Shown here: in pieces, positions 1-11,200 of the stretch | Numbering within the stretch: the stretch's first letter is position 1 | Layout of the letters: each line of letters opens with the position of its first letter | NCBI GenBank assembly: GCA_049999725.1 | Contig: JBNGIS010033859.1 | Location: 1-53,887 of the forward strand | Direction: 5' to 3' | DNA: 53,887 nucleotides | Origin: Haplomitrium mnioides | Lineage: Eukaryota > Marchantiophyta > Haplomitriopsida > Calobryales | The notes under the pieces: generated by a model | Database searches by the model: none | What the model was told of the DNA's origin: nothing | Seen by the model: the letters and a program-made list of their open reading frames with translations, nothing else | Position numbers and translations under genes: made by a program

Positions 1-2298
1 CAGAAGGTTTTGCGCAATCGAATTCCAAACACACAGCAATTTGAATCGAATGATTTCATCAAGGATCAAGGATGCAATCCTTAGATTTCAAACGACTGAA
101 ATCTTGAGGAGAATTTAGACACGAAGAGGAAGCGCGCCGTATCGGTGATATATCAGTGTTTCAACACTAATTGAACTTTTTTCAAAGGGTCATCAAGGTG
201 TGGAAGTGGTGATATATTGCTATTTCGACTCTAAGGAAGTTTGAAAGTTTGACGCTGGCGAAAATTCGAAGTTCAAATTTTCTGAAAGTTTGATTGGCAA
301 GGAAGTCTATTCGGTGGTGAAATAGTGAGAAATAGCTGTTTTGACACTATTTTCTGAAAGTTCAAAAGGGTGTGAACAAAGAGATTTCAAAAGCTCGAAC
401 CACATTTATTGAAGCGGCGACTTATCATTGTTTCGGTGAAAGTTTGAACTTGGTCATTCGGTAAACTTTGAAAGTTTGAATCTCTTTTTCATATATTAGA
501 TTAGTGCTTTATCATTGTTTCGCATTTATAATATTCTATTCGAAGAGCTTCTTGAAAGGCAAAAAGGCGATTTGTTTCTATTTCGGCGAGTTTATATTAT
601 TTTATTGAAAGTTCGAAGGCCTCTATTCGGTGATATGGGAAAGTTTGAAAGGGCTAAAGGAATACCGAAGCGGCTTTTTATCGCTATTTCAGCAATTTGG
701 AGAAAAATAAAAAATTATAAAACCATGCTAGCTCGAAGGGGAAGCCACTATTGTCTATTTTTATAAGCCTATCCTGCACCGCCATGTGTTGTCAAGCCGA
801 ATGGAGATGTCAGAGCCAAACCCCACCCCCAGATGCAAGGAGTGAGGAGGTCTCTCTAATAGTAACTGTTGAAGGGGTTACGAGTGAGAGCCATTTATAC
901 TAAAAATGGTTTTTCCTAATTTGTTTATGGGATCATTTGTAAGTCACTCATGAAGCAGCAATAGCCACAGTACCTGAGCTGTTCTTCGAAGCACCACAAG
1001 TTACACTGAGCCCATAACTCGGTCGAAGTTATCAGATTGTCTTCCGAAGCTGGTCTAATTCACCAGAGCTACTAGATTTGAACCTGAAGCTGCTAAGTTT
1101 GCCGAACCTGCATAAAGGAACTCCTGAAGCACCATTTTATCCCCGAACCTAAACTATCTACTGAGCCTAACTGTTCGTGCAGGGGGAGAGTTCTGATTCT
1201 TTCAATTGATCTTTATGCGCTCAAATCGATCTTATTTTTGAATATGATTACACAGAAAGGATTGCCTGATCCTGGCAAACAATCTGACCTTTCATTTTTA
1301 CATTTTGGTTTGGAAATGACATCATAGTGACCTTTACAAATTCTAGTCTTCTCAAGTAACATATCATAACATTCATGTTAGGCAATTGACTGTTCCAGAG
1401 CATGAATTTTCATTTCTGAAGAACAATTGGATCCAAAAATACACATAACTATATTTTGGGAGCTGAATTCTAGAATCTCACTTGTATAATTGACATTCAA
1501 ATCTATAGAACTCCAAATTGACATACCTATGTACTCTGAATTTGCAAATTGAACATTTCTGGGACCTTACAAGGGTTTATATGTCTGATTGAGCTTATAA
1601 TACACTGTCTGACTGTTCAACACAGGTCTATACACTTCTACTGTCATTCATGTGAGAGATTACTCTGTTTTTTATTTGACAAAAACTCCATATTACAAAA
1701 TTTGCAATTGCATTGTAAGCACAACTAAATCTATAAGTGTAAAAAGATTAGATATTGCTGTATCTATACTTCGGAATTTAATTTTTACAGAGTATCCACT
1801 ATTGTTATACCTGTGAGAGGAGACTGACCAATTGTCTCAATAATCTATTGAGATTTTGAGAAGATCACAAATAGTCCACAGTGTTTCCTTATCAATACAG
1901 TGTATTCGCAGAAAAAAAATTCAGAAGTTTTTAGAAATATCGACTTTCCCTAAGTGATTCAAGAATTGAGAGAACCAGTTTGTACATTCAAGAATATTAC
2001 ATCAACTTCTGCAGATTGTATCTAAAAGCTGAGGCTACACCAACAACTGGAATATTGTGAAGATATAGAGGAGACTTATTGCTGATATTCCCACCTGTTT
2101 TCTGAAAGATTAAAAGATCAACAACTTGCTTGTAGCGAGTATAACATAGACTTTACTTCACATATAACTTTTGTTATACTAAATTGCTTTTTCTGTTGTT
2201 CTCCAGAGTTGCAAAAAGTTTAACATTTTGAATTTTTTGCATTTTGATAAATCTTTTATTTTTCTTCCGACCTTCAAAACTCTTTTGCATTCCAAAAA
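1..2298. other. Non-coding flank with degenerate short repeats
   Basis: No convincing gene is present. From 1 to about 720 two short motifs recur at irregular 40-70 bp spacing: variants of TATTTCGGYGA and of GAAAGTTTGAA. From about 950 to 1190 a second set of short GAAGC/GAACC-type repeats ends in a purine run (GCAGGGGGAGAG) that resembles a polypurine tract, so this part may be the remains of another retroelement. From 1200 to 2298 the sequence is AT-rich and I see nothing in it. An 83-codon open frame at 515-766 lies in the repeat zone and has no recognisable domain. No copy of the 3' LTR of the downstream copia element (7978-8262) is visible here. Confidence 0.5.
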
Positions 2299-3187
2299 TG
2301 GAAAAATTAAGCTTTAAATAGTTGACCATTGAAGGAAACAACTATCTATCTTGGTCACTGGATGAAGCAGCCCATATGGTTTCAAAGGGATTGCAGACCA
2401 CAATCTTAACAGATGAGGACATAATATTACAACAAATTGCCCAGGCCTTGGTCTTCCAGAGGCACCATCTCTCAGATTCTCTCAAAATACAATATCTGAA
2501 TGAGAGTAATCCCAGAATTCTCTGGGATAACTTGAAAGAAAGATCTGACCACACAAAAACAATCCATCTCCCTAATGCAAAGCATGATTGGGTCAATCTA
2601 AGAGTTCAAGATTTTTCTTCCATTTCCAAATATAATAGTGAATTGTACAGAATAACCTCTCAGCTGACATTATGTGGACATCTAGTTTGTCAAGAAGAAC
2701 AAATTGAAAAAACATTATCCACGTTTCATTCAGCCAACATGATTCTGTCTGCACAATACAAAAACATGAATTTCTCTACTTATTCTGAACTTATAGCATA
2801 TTTACTATTAGCAGAGAAACATCAGAATTTATTGATGAAGAATTCCAAAGTAAGACCCCTAGGTACCCTGCCTCAAAATCCTACACTCAAAGCTTCCTAT
2901 TCCAAGCCTATAAACAACAAAGGTATGTCTAGAACAAGGGTCAGATATGGTTCCTTCAGACAAAATTCTCAAAGGGGTAAAGCTCCTATGAATGGCAGGA
3001 ATCAGCAATTCAGGGGGAGAGGAAGGGGCAGGGTAATTCTACACATTTCTATCAAAGAGGAAGAAGAGGAGGCAGGAATACATACAATAACAGAAACCAG
3101 CCATCCTCAAGCAATACAAGAGGACCAATTGTTTGCAATAGATGTGGGACCATCGAGCATACTATTAAAGTTTGCATAATCCCAACA
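2299..3187 (+). pseudogene. Copia gag remnant with zinc knuckle
   Basis: The reading frame from ATG 2299 is stopped at codon 8 (TAG) and then open to 3179. The translated start (TIEGNNYLSW) resembles the N-terminus of copia gag proteins. A glycine/arginine-rich stretch (RGRGRGR) is followed by a CCHC zinc knuckle C-x2-C-x4-H-x4-C (CNRCGTIEHTIKVC) at about 3134-3175. The knuckle is in the frame of the next open segment, so a frameshift lies just before it. Gag would form the particle core and bind RNA through the knuckle. Confidence 0.75.
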
Positions 3188-3190
3188 CAT

Positions 3191-4355
3191 TTGGTCGCAC
3201 TTTATGCTAAAGACAAAAGACAGAAAGCGGCAACAGAGAATCATGGGGTCTTTATGGAAGAGATTGATACCTTTAGCGATTATATCGATAAGGAAGAGGA
3301 TATGAATATATCTGAAACAAACATGATTCAGTGTACAAATTCTACACTTCCTCTTGATGACATCCATACCTATATTATACACAGTGGCAGAACTCATACT
3401 ATTTTAAAATGCAGGTTCTATTTTACCAAGCTGACACCCTCACACCGAAAGGTGACCACTATTATAGGCAGCAACAAGATTGAAGAAGGAAAAAGACCAA
3501 CAACTACCAAATTGCCACAAGGGACTGTCATTCATATCAGGTCAGCCATATATGCTCCAAGTGCAACTAGAAACCTAATAAGTTTTTGTGATATACGAGA
3601 TAATAGGTATCACATACATACCAACACTTGTAAAAATCAGGAAGTGTTGCATTTATTGAAGCACACTCCTGAAGGATCTAAAATAAAAAAAACACTTTTT
3701 GCGTACCCTCTTGGTTTCTATATTACGCAAATACAAAACTATCATACTCATGCAAAAGCAATCGATCATACTACTTTATGGCATAATCGCTTAGGACATC
3801 TGGGCACTACAATGTTTCTTAACATTTAGATAGTGACCCAATCCATTCCTCAAAGCATTAAACCATCTATGATTGACAAACCATGCATTCATTGTTCTCA
3901 AGGAAAGTTGGCCTTATGCCTAACAATTTCCAAAACAATTCTGGAAATTCCAAAGTTTCTTGAGAGAATACACGCAGATGTTTGTGGTCATATTGATCCA
4001 CCTAGTGGACCCTTTCGGTATTTTTTGGTGATCATCTGTGCTCCTACAAAATGGCCACAAGCATCATTACTATCTACCCGTAATCTTGTCTTCCCAAGGA
4101 TATTGGCACACATTCTAAAATTGAAGGCTCAATTTCTAGAAAGTCCAATAAAAGTCCTACGAGTTGACAATGCAAGGGAGTTTACATCCAAAACTTTTGA
4201 TGACTTTTGCATGACTATGGGTATTGATACCCAATACTCTGTGGCACATGTCCATTTTCAAAATGGAATAACCAAAAGAGTTATACGCAACATTCAAATG
4301 ATTACTAGGCATAAGTTAATGCAGACCAATTTACCGGTTTCTGCATGGGGCTATA
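3191..4355 (+). pseudogene. Copia protease and integrase remnant
   Basis: Two open segments (3191-3829 and 3833-4528) are separated by one stop in the same frame. The first has a protease-like region in which the catalytic Asp-Ser/Thr-Gly reads HSG, so the aspartate is lost. It then has the copia pre-integrase signature LWHNRLGHLG. The second has an integrase catalytic core with two of the three acidic residues, in HADVCG and RVDNAREF. The third should fall in the QNG(x2)ER block, which here reads QNGITKR, so the glutamate is replaced. The frame runs into foreign GC-rich sequence at about 4354. Confidence 0.8.
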
Positions 4356-5055
4356 TAGAGGCTGGTCCAGGGCGTCGGGGAGGGAGTTACGGGAAGATCG
4401 ATCGGCTTCGAGAGTGCGCTCGTCAACGGGTTGCCCCTCTGAATTTGCGACCAAGTGTTTCCCCCCCCCCCCCCCCCCCCCCCCCCTTCTCTTCTCTCTC
4501 TTTGGGGGGTCGGGGGAAGAGCCCTTGACGGAAATTTTTTAGGGTTTCAAGGCTTCCAAACCCGAAAAACCACGTCGTATCTACGGGTTAAGGGGGAGCG
4601 CAGAGAGAACTCTCAAGTCTCCTTAAACGCAACAAAACTCTACTAGAGGGAAGGCGAATGAGCGCTGACAGGTCTATGGCTCACGACGGCTTGAGCATCT
4701 CGTTTGTCTCGAGATCTCGGAGCCTCTCGAGGAGGCCAACAGATGCTCATGCAAAAGTGGTCTAGGGTGGGGGAACATCTCGCCGGTCCCGGGCTATCCA
4801 AGCTCCTCGTTTTGAAATGAGTAGTCTAGGGTAGGCGAGCGTCTCAGCCATGTCTAAAGACAGCCTAGGTTGGCGAGACGTCTTGTTCAGTACTCCATGG
4901 TTCCGAAACGCGAGCATACGTGTGAAGCACGCCTAAGAACATTCTAGGGTAGTGAGGCGTCTCGACGGTCCAACGTCGCGAGTCGAGTGGAGGATAACAA
5001 GGGTTCTTAGTAGTCTAGGGTTTCGAGGCGTCTCGTCCAAATAGTCTAGGGTTTC
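4354..5055. repeat. GC-rich insert of about 700 bp in copia integrase
   Basis: The copia protein reads up to SAWGY just before 4354 and resumes with AASLLKYQ at about 5060, so the segment between is an insertion. It is far more GC-rich than its host. It contains a 26-base C tract (4461-4486) and at least five spaced copies of a motif near TCTAGGGT...GAGGCGTCTCG between about 4760 and 5055. No open frame of interest is present; the proline-rich frames at 4345-4646 come from the C tract. I cannot name the family. A non-autonomous element or a piece of a GC-rich repeat such as rDNA spacer are the alternatives. Confidence 0.6.
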
Positions 5056-5059
5056 CAGA

Positions 5060-5957
5060 TGCTGCATCATTATTAAAGTATCAACCATCAGCTTTTAATT
5101 CATTATCACCTCACCAACTTCCCTATGGTCAGATACGAGGCTTATCCCATTTGCAAGTTTTCAGTTGTCAAGTCTTAGTTCCGATTATAGGACCGAAAAG
5201 GACTAAGATGGGACCTCAAAGGCAAAAAGGCATTTATGTGGGATATGACTCACCGTCTATTATACACTATTTGGAACCATCCATAGCTGATGTGTTTCAA
5301 GCCAAATTAGCTGATTGCCATTTCTATGAGGATATATTTCCATCTCTTTTTAAAGATAAAAATTCTTCTTTACCGAAAAAACTCCAATGAGAGAATATAT
5401 CCACTAAATGGATAGATCAAAGAACAAGGCAAAGTGAGGACGAGGTCAAGAGACTTCTTCACTTTGCTAAAATAGTCGAACAATTGCCAGATTCTTTTAA
5501 TGAAATTGCGAAGGTAATTAGGTCACATATTCCTGCGGTAAATATTCCTGCAAGAATTCAGGATATCTCAAAACCAGCAATTGATCAAGTACCAAAGCAA
5601 AAGAGAGGACGTCCTCTTGGCTCAAAAGACTCTCAACCTAGGCAAAAAGTTTTGACTAAGAGAACTACATTCTCAGCTGATGTCGTAAAATCATCTTCGT
5701 CTACACCATTACTATCTCATCCGACTATTTCCTTATTGGAGTACCCCGATAATCAAGAGATCTCGATCCACTATATGGATATAGGGGTTATATGGCAAAA
5801 AGAGTGTGTAGATGTCGATGATCATTTTGCATTCCTTGTTTCACAGACTATATCCGATACACCACCTGATCCCAGATCTGTCAAAGAAGCTATGGACAGT
5901 TCTAAACAGATAGAGTGGAAAAAGGCAATGGATTCAGAACCTGATTCCATGATATAG
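5060..5957 (+). pseudogene. Copia integrase C-terminus and linker
   Basis: This continues the interrupted copia pol gene. The block HQLPYGQIRGLSHLQVFSC followed by KRTKMGPQRQKGIYVGY is the conserved region after the copia integrase core that leads into the linker before the reverse transcriptase. The frame stops at 5388-5390 and resumes at 5484, running through a basic linker (KQKRGRPLGSKD) to the start of the reverse transcriptase region (PPDPRSVKEAM, IEWKKAMDSE). The final stop, TAG at 5955-5957, is premature. Confidence 0.75.
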
Positions 5958-7600
5958 AGGAAGGTATTTGGACCTTTAGTCCCTATTCCCTTTGATGCTA
6001 ATTTAATCGGATATAGGTAGATCTTTGTGAAGAAGCGAAATGAAAAAGGTGAAATTGTCAGATATAAGGCACGCCTTGTAGCCAAAGGCTATACAGAAGT
6101 ACCTAGGAGAGACTACGATCTCACATTTGCCCCAGTTATGGATGCTATCACATACCAGTTCCTAGTAAGCTTTTCTCTAGGACATGAGCTCATTACACAT
6201 CAGATGGATATTATACTTATACGGGCTTCTTGATACCCAGATCTACATGAAAGCTCCCTTAGAGCTCATTTCAAGGAATATCTATCATATTCAGGGGGAG
6301 AATGTCACTAAGAGTAAAACCATTTAGCAACCTATCTATCTCTTTACCATCGACCATCATTACACCCAGTGGTGGTAAGTTCTGGGTTTGGACCTATAGT
6401 CTATGAGATGCACTCTAGGAAGAAAAGACCTATTGTCTCCCCTATACATCAATCCATACCTCTGACCAAGGGTGGATGTGCAGTCTAGATCCTTTGATCT
6501 ATTTATGGACTAAAATAGAGTGGTCGAATATGGTACTATAGATTTCATGAGGAGATGATCGCCACAGGCTTTCACTTTGATGACATTGCACCAAGTTCAT
6601 TCATCAAGAATGTCAACAAAGAATTTATAATTGTCGCATTATATATTCATGATATAAACCTTTTTGGTCACCAATCCTTACTTGAGCAAACATTTTCTAT
6701 ACTTAAGAAGACTTTTGATATGAAGGATATTGGTAAGACTAAGTATTGTTGAGGATTACAATTTGAGTATCTCAGTATAAGTAAATCCTCAAACAATTCA
6801 ATATGGATAAATCTCATCCAGCTACATCCCCTATGGAGATAAGATCACTAGACAAAGACAAAGATATTTTCCAAAAACGTAAAGATATAGAGCCAATCCT
6901 TGGATCTGAGATACCATATCTCTTTGCTATAGGAGCTCTTATGTATCTTGCTAATCAAACATGCCCTGATATTTCATTTGCCATGAACTTTCTTGCAAGA
7001 TATAGTTCACAACCTACTATAAGGCATTGGAATGGTATCAAGCGTATTTTCATATACTTACAAGGCACAATTGACATGGGACTCTTTTTCCCAACTAATA
7101 CTGATCAAATACTTATCGGCTATGTAGATGCGGGATACCTGTCGGATCCTGATGATGCTAAATCCCAAACCAGTTATGTATTCCTATATGTCTCTACAAC
7201 TATATCATGGAAAAGTACAAAGCAGACTTTGACTTGTACATCCTCAAACCATGCAGAGATCATTGCTTTGTATGAAGCTAGTAGGGAGTGCATATACCAA
7301 CAAAGGATGCTTGATCATGTTTATTTAGATTGTGGTTTGCCTTGTATATCTGACCCTATTGTTATTTTTGAAGATAACTTGGCATGTGTACAATAGATCT
7401 CATAGAGATTTATTAAAGGAGACTGTATAAAACACATTGCTCCAAAGTTTTTCTTCACTCATGAGGAGCTTGATGACACTATTTCTATGCAAGTTATCTC
7501 CAATAAGGAAAACATTGTTGATATATTTATTAAGGCTTTACCTCCGGCATTGCATCAGCATTTTTGTCATCTACTTGGTTTACGGAGATTATACACTTTA
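5958..7600 (+). pseudogene. Copia reverse transcriptase and RNase H remnant
   Basis: The reverse transcriptase opens with the copia block YKARLVAKGYTE (from about 6060) and the block THQMDI, then breaks into several frames between 6230 and 6790. The expected YVDD catalytic block is degraded; about 6640-6660 reads YIHDINLFG. The RNase H part is better preserved at 6803-7396, with GALMYLANQTCPDISFA, a degenerate VDAGYLSD block and SSNHAEIIALYEA. The last recognisable piece, near 7437-7560, encodes an HLLGLR-like C-terminus in another frame. Confidence 0.75.
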
Positions 7601-7977
7601 TTGTCATGACTTCATCGACTATTCTTTTATTATCTTGTCAACATCATTATTTTTATCTCTGATATATCTTTATATTCTATTTTTTGCTCATGTTATCTTT
7701 TTCTAAGTATCATATGATCATTACTTTCAGATTATCTATTTGGCTTATAGTTGATTTTCTTATCATTATTTCTCTATTGGTCACTATATGACTTCTATAT
7801 CCATCTATAAATGGTGGCTGTACTCTTTCCCTCGCTGGTGTATGAGAGGGTTTTAATGAGGCAACACCTTTATATTTCATATAGATTTCTTTTGGAGTGC
7901 TGGTGGTATTCTATCATAGGTTTCATACCTATCTTACGTTTGGTTACAACATTCCCCATGTTATAAGCAAGGGGGAG
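7601..7977 (+). other. Copia 3' untranslated region and polypurine tract
   Basis: This AT-rich stretch lies between the end of copia pol and the 3' LTR. It holds no gene. It ends in AAGGGGGAG at 7969-7977, the typical polypurine tract that primes plus-strand DNA synthesis in LTR retrotransposons. Confidence 0.6.
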
Positions 7978-8262
7978 TATTATAATACATGTAGTAAGAT
8001 GATTAGGCTAATATAGCATTAGTCCTTAACCTATGACTAGATTCTATGACTGGGATTAGGGTTAGTGCTAATCCTATATGATTAGCATATCACTTTATAA
8101 TCCTATTACTTTTGTACACACACATGACTATGTGATATATATGAGATTGTGAGATTGAGGATAGAGAAGAAAAGAAGAAGAAGATTTGATGCTTGATTAC
8201 ACATTGTTGTTTACACATTCTTCATTTGGATTGGCATGAGCTAATGGGCTTAACATTCAACA
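7978..8262 (+). repeat. Copia 3' LTR (about 285 bp)
   Basis: The segment follows the polypurine tract directly. It begins TATTATAATAC, which would be the usual TGTTATAATAC after one G-to-A change, and ends CATTCAACA immediately before the first satellite monomer. No second copy exists in the window, so the boundaries rest on the purine tract, the CA end and the start of the satellite. Confidence 0.55.
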
Positions 8263-11200
8263 TCATCTTGAATTGTGCAATTATACAAGAACATACTATA
8301 TCTCTTTACCATAGAAGAGCACAGTAATGTTGTCTATATCTCTCCACACGTAGCAACAATGATTCATGGTCAATTGTTTAATTTTACAAGAACATACTTT
8401 ATCTCATTACCATGAAAGAACAAAGTAATCCAACAATGATTCAGTGTTAATCATTCCATTATACAACAACATACTATTTCTCATTATTTTGAAGAAACAA
8501 AGTAATGCTATCTCTATTTCTCTACACTTAGCAATTGTAATGGAGCTTCTAGGCCGAGAAAGGGAACAATTCACATCAAACAAGATACATTCAAAATTTT
8601 AGAAACACTATTAATCGTTCAATTATACAAGAACACACTATATTGCACTACTATGAAAGAACAAAGTAATGCTATCCATATCTCTCCAAACCTAGCAAAA
8701 ATGATTTAGTAACAATTGTTCAATTATACAAGAACAAACTATATCTCATTGCCATGAAATAACAAAGTAATGTTGTCTATATCTCTCTAAACTTAGCAAC
8801 AATAAATGAGTGTTAACCATTCAAGTATAAAACAACATACTATGTGTGATTACCATGAAAGATCAAAGTGATGCCATCTATATGTATCCACACTTAGCAA
8901 CAATGATTTATTATAAATCCTTGAATTTTAGAAGAACATGCTATATCTCATTACCATGAAATAACAAAGTAATAGTACCTACATCTCTCCAATCTTTTAA
9001 ATTCATTGAGTTTTAATCATTCAATTATACAAGAACATACTATTTCTCATTGCCATGAAATAAAATAGTAATGGAGAAATGATTTGATGTTATACATTCA
9101 ATTATACAACAACATACTATCTCATTACCATTAAAGAACAAAGTAATGCTATCTATGTCTCTCTACACTGAGCAACAAAAATTGTGTGTTAATCATTCAA
9201 CTATATGAGAACATACTATATTCCATTTCCATTCAAGAACAAATTAATGCAACAATGAATCACTTTTAATCATTCAATTATACAAGAACACATTATGTTT
9301 CATTACTCTATATCTCTCCACACTTAGCAACAATGATTGAGTGTTAATAGTTCAATTAGACCAAAACATTGTTTATCTTAATACTATGAAAGAAAAAAGT
9401 AAGGCTATTTATGTCTCTCCACACTTAGCAACAATAATTCAACTTTAATTGTTCAATGGTACAACAACAAACTATTTCTCACTACCATGAAAGAAAAAAA
9501 CAATCCAGCAATGATTTGGTGTTAATCATTCAATTATACAACAACATACTATATTTCACTACCACTAAAGAACAAAGTTGCTATCTATGTCTCTCCATAC
9601 TTAGTAGCAATAATTTTGTGTCAATCGTTCAACTATATGAGAACACACTATACCTCATTGCCATGAAGAAACAAGTCAATGCAACAATGAATCACTACTA
9701 ATCATTCAACTATACAGGAAAACACTTTTTTTATTACTATGAAGGAAAAAAACTAATGTTTTCTTTTTCTATCCACACTTAGCAACAATGATTGAGTGTT
9801 TAAAGTTCAATTCTACAAAAACAAACTATATCTTGCTACTATGAAAGAGCTAGTTAAAGCTATCTACATCTTGTCAAGCTTATCAACAATGATCTAGGGT
9901 TAATTTTTCAATTAAAAGAGAACACACTATATCTCATTACCATGTAAAAACAAAGTAATGCTATCTATACCTCTCTTTATTAGCAACAATGGATCAATGT
10001 TAATCATTCAAATATACAAAAACATATTGCATCTCATTACCATGGAAGAACAACATTATGTTATCTATGTCTCTCTTCAAACTTATGAATATGGATATAG
10101 TGAAAATTGTTCAATAATAGAAGAACATACTATATCTCAGAACCACGAAAGAACAAAGCAATGCTATCTTTATCTCTTCACATTTAGCAACAATGATTTA
10201 GTTTTAATTGTTCAATTATGCAAGAACATACTATATCTCTTCACCATGAAAAAACAAAGTATGGCTATATATATTCCTCCACACTTAGCAACAATGATTT
10301 AGTATTAATTGTTCAATAATACAAAAACATACTAAATCTCGCTACCATGAAAGAAAACAGTAAAACAAAAATGATTTGGTGTTGATCATTCAATTTTACA
10401 ACACATACTATATCTCACTACCATTAAAGAACAAAGTTGTTATCTATGTCTCTCCATACTTAGCAGCAATAATTTCGTGTCAATTGTTCAACTATACGAT
10501 AACACACTATATCTCATTGCCATGAGAAAACAAGTCAATGCAACAATGAATCACTTCTAATCATTCAACTATACAAGAAAACACTTTTTTTTTATTACTA
10601 TGAAGGAAAAAACTAATGTTTTCTTTTTCTATCCACACTTAGCAACAATGATTGAGTGTTTAAAGTTCAATTCTACAAAAACAAACTATATCTTGCTACT
10701 ATGAAAGAACTAGTTAAAGCTATCTACATCTTGTCAAGCTTATCAACAATGATCTAGGGTTAATTGTTCAATTAAAAGAGAACACACTATATCTCATTAA
10801 CATGTAAAAACAAAGTAATGCTATCTATACCTCTCTTTAATAGCAACAATGGATCAATGTGAATCATTCAAATATACAAAAACATACTGTATCTCATTAC
10901 CATGGAAGAACAACATTATGTTATCTATGTCTCTATTTAAACTTATGAACATGGATATAGTGCAAATTGTTCAATAATAGAAGAACATACTATATCTTAG
11001 TACCACGAAAGAACAAAGCAATGCTATCTTTATCTCTTCACATTTAGCAACAATGATTTAGTTTTAATTGTTCAACTATGCAAGAATATACTATATCTCT
11101 TCACCATGAAAGAACAAAGTATGGCTATATATATTCCTCCACACTTAGCAACAATGATTTAGTGTTAATTGTTCAATAATACAAAAACATACTAAATCTC

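Larger units (their letters stand above)
2299..8262 (+). mobile_element. Decayed Ty1/copia retrotransposon, 5' LTR not found
   Basis: The order gag, protease, integrase, reverse transcriptase, RNase H is the Ty1/copia order. Gag begins at ATG 2299, followed seven codons later by an in-frame TAG. Pol remnants run in several frames to about 7600. A purine tract (AAGGGGGAG) at 7969-7977 precedes a candidate 3' LTR. The coding region is cut by an insert of about 700 bp between 4354 and 5055. Many stops and frameshifts make it non-functional. The 5' LTR should lie within a few hundred bases of gag but is not recognisable, so the element is truncated or its leader has been interrupted. Confidence 0.8.

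Noticed and set aside
515-766. 83-codon frame near the left edge
   Set aside because: It lies in a field of degenerate short repeats, with no domain and no supporting context.
4354-5055. rRNA or tRNA gene in the GC-rich insert
   Set aside because: I find no recognisable rRNA core or tRNA A/B box pair, and a spacer origin is only a possibility.
9456-10302. Two small proteins in the satellite
   Set aside because: The same sequence in neighbouring monomers is full of stops; these are chance frames in variant units.
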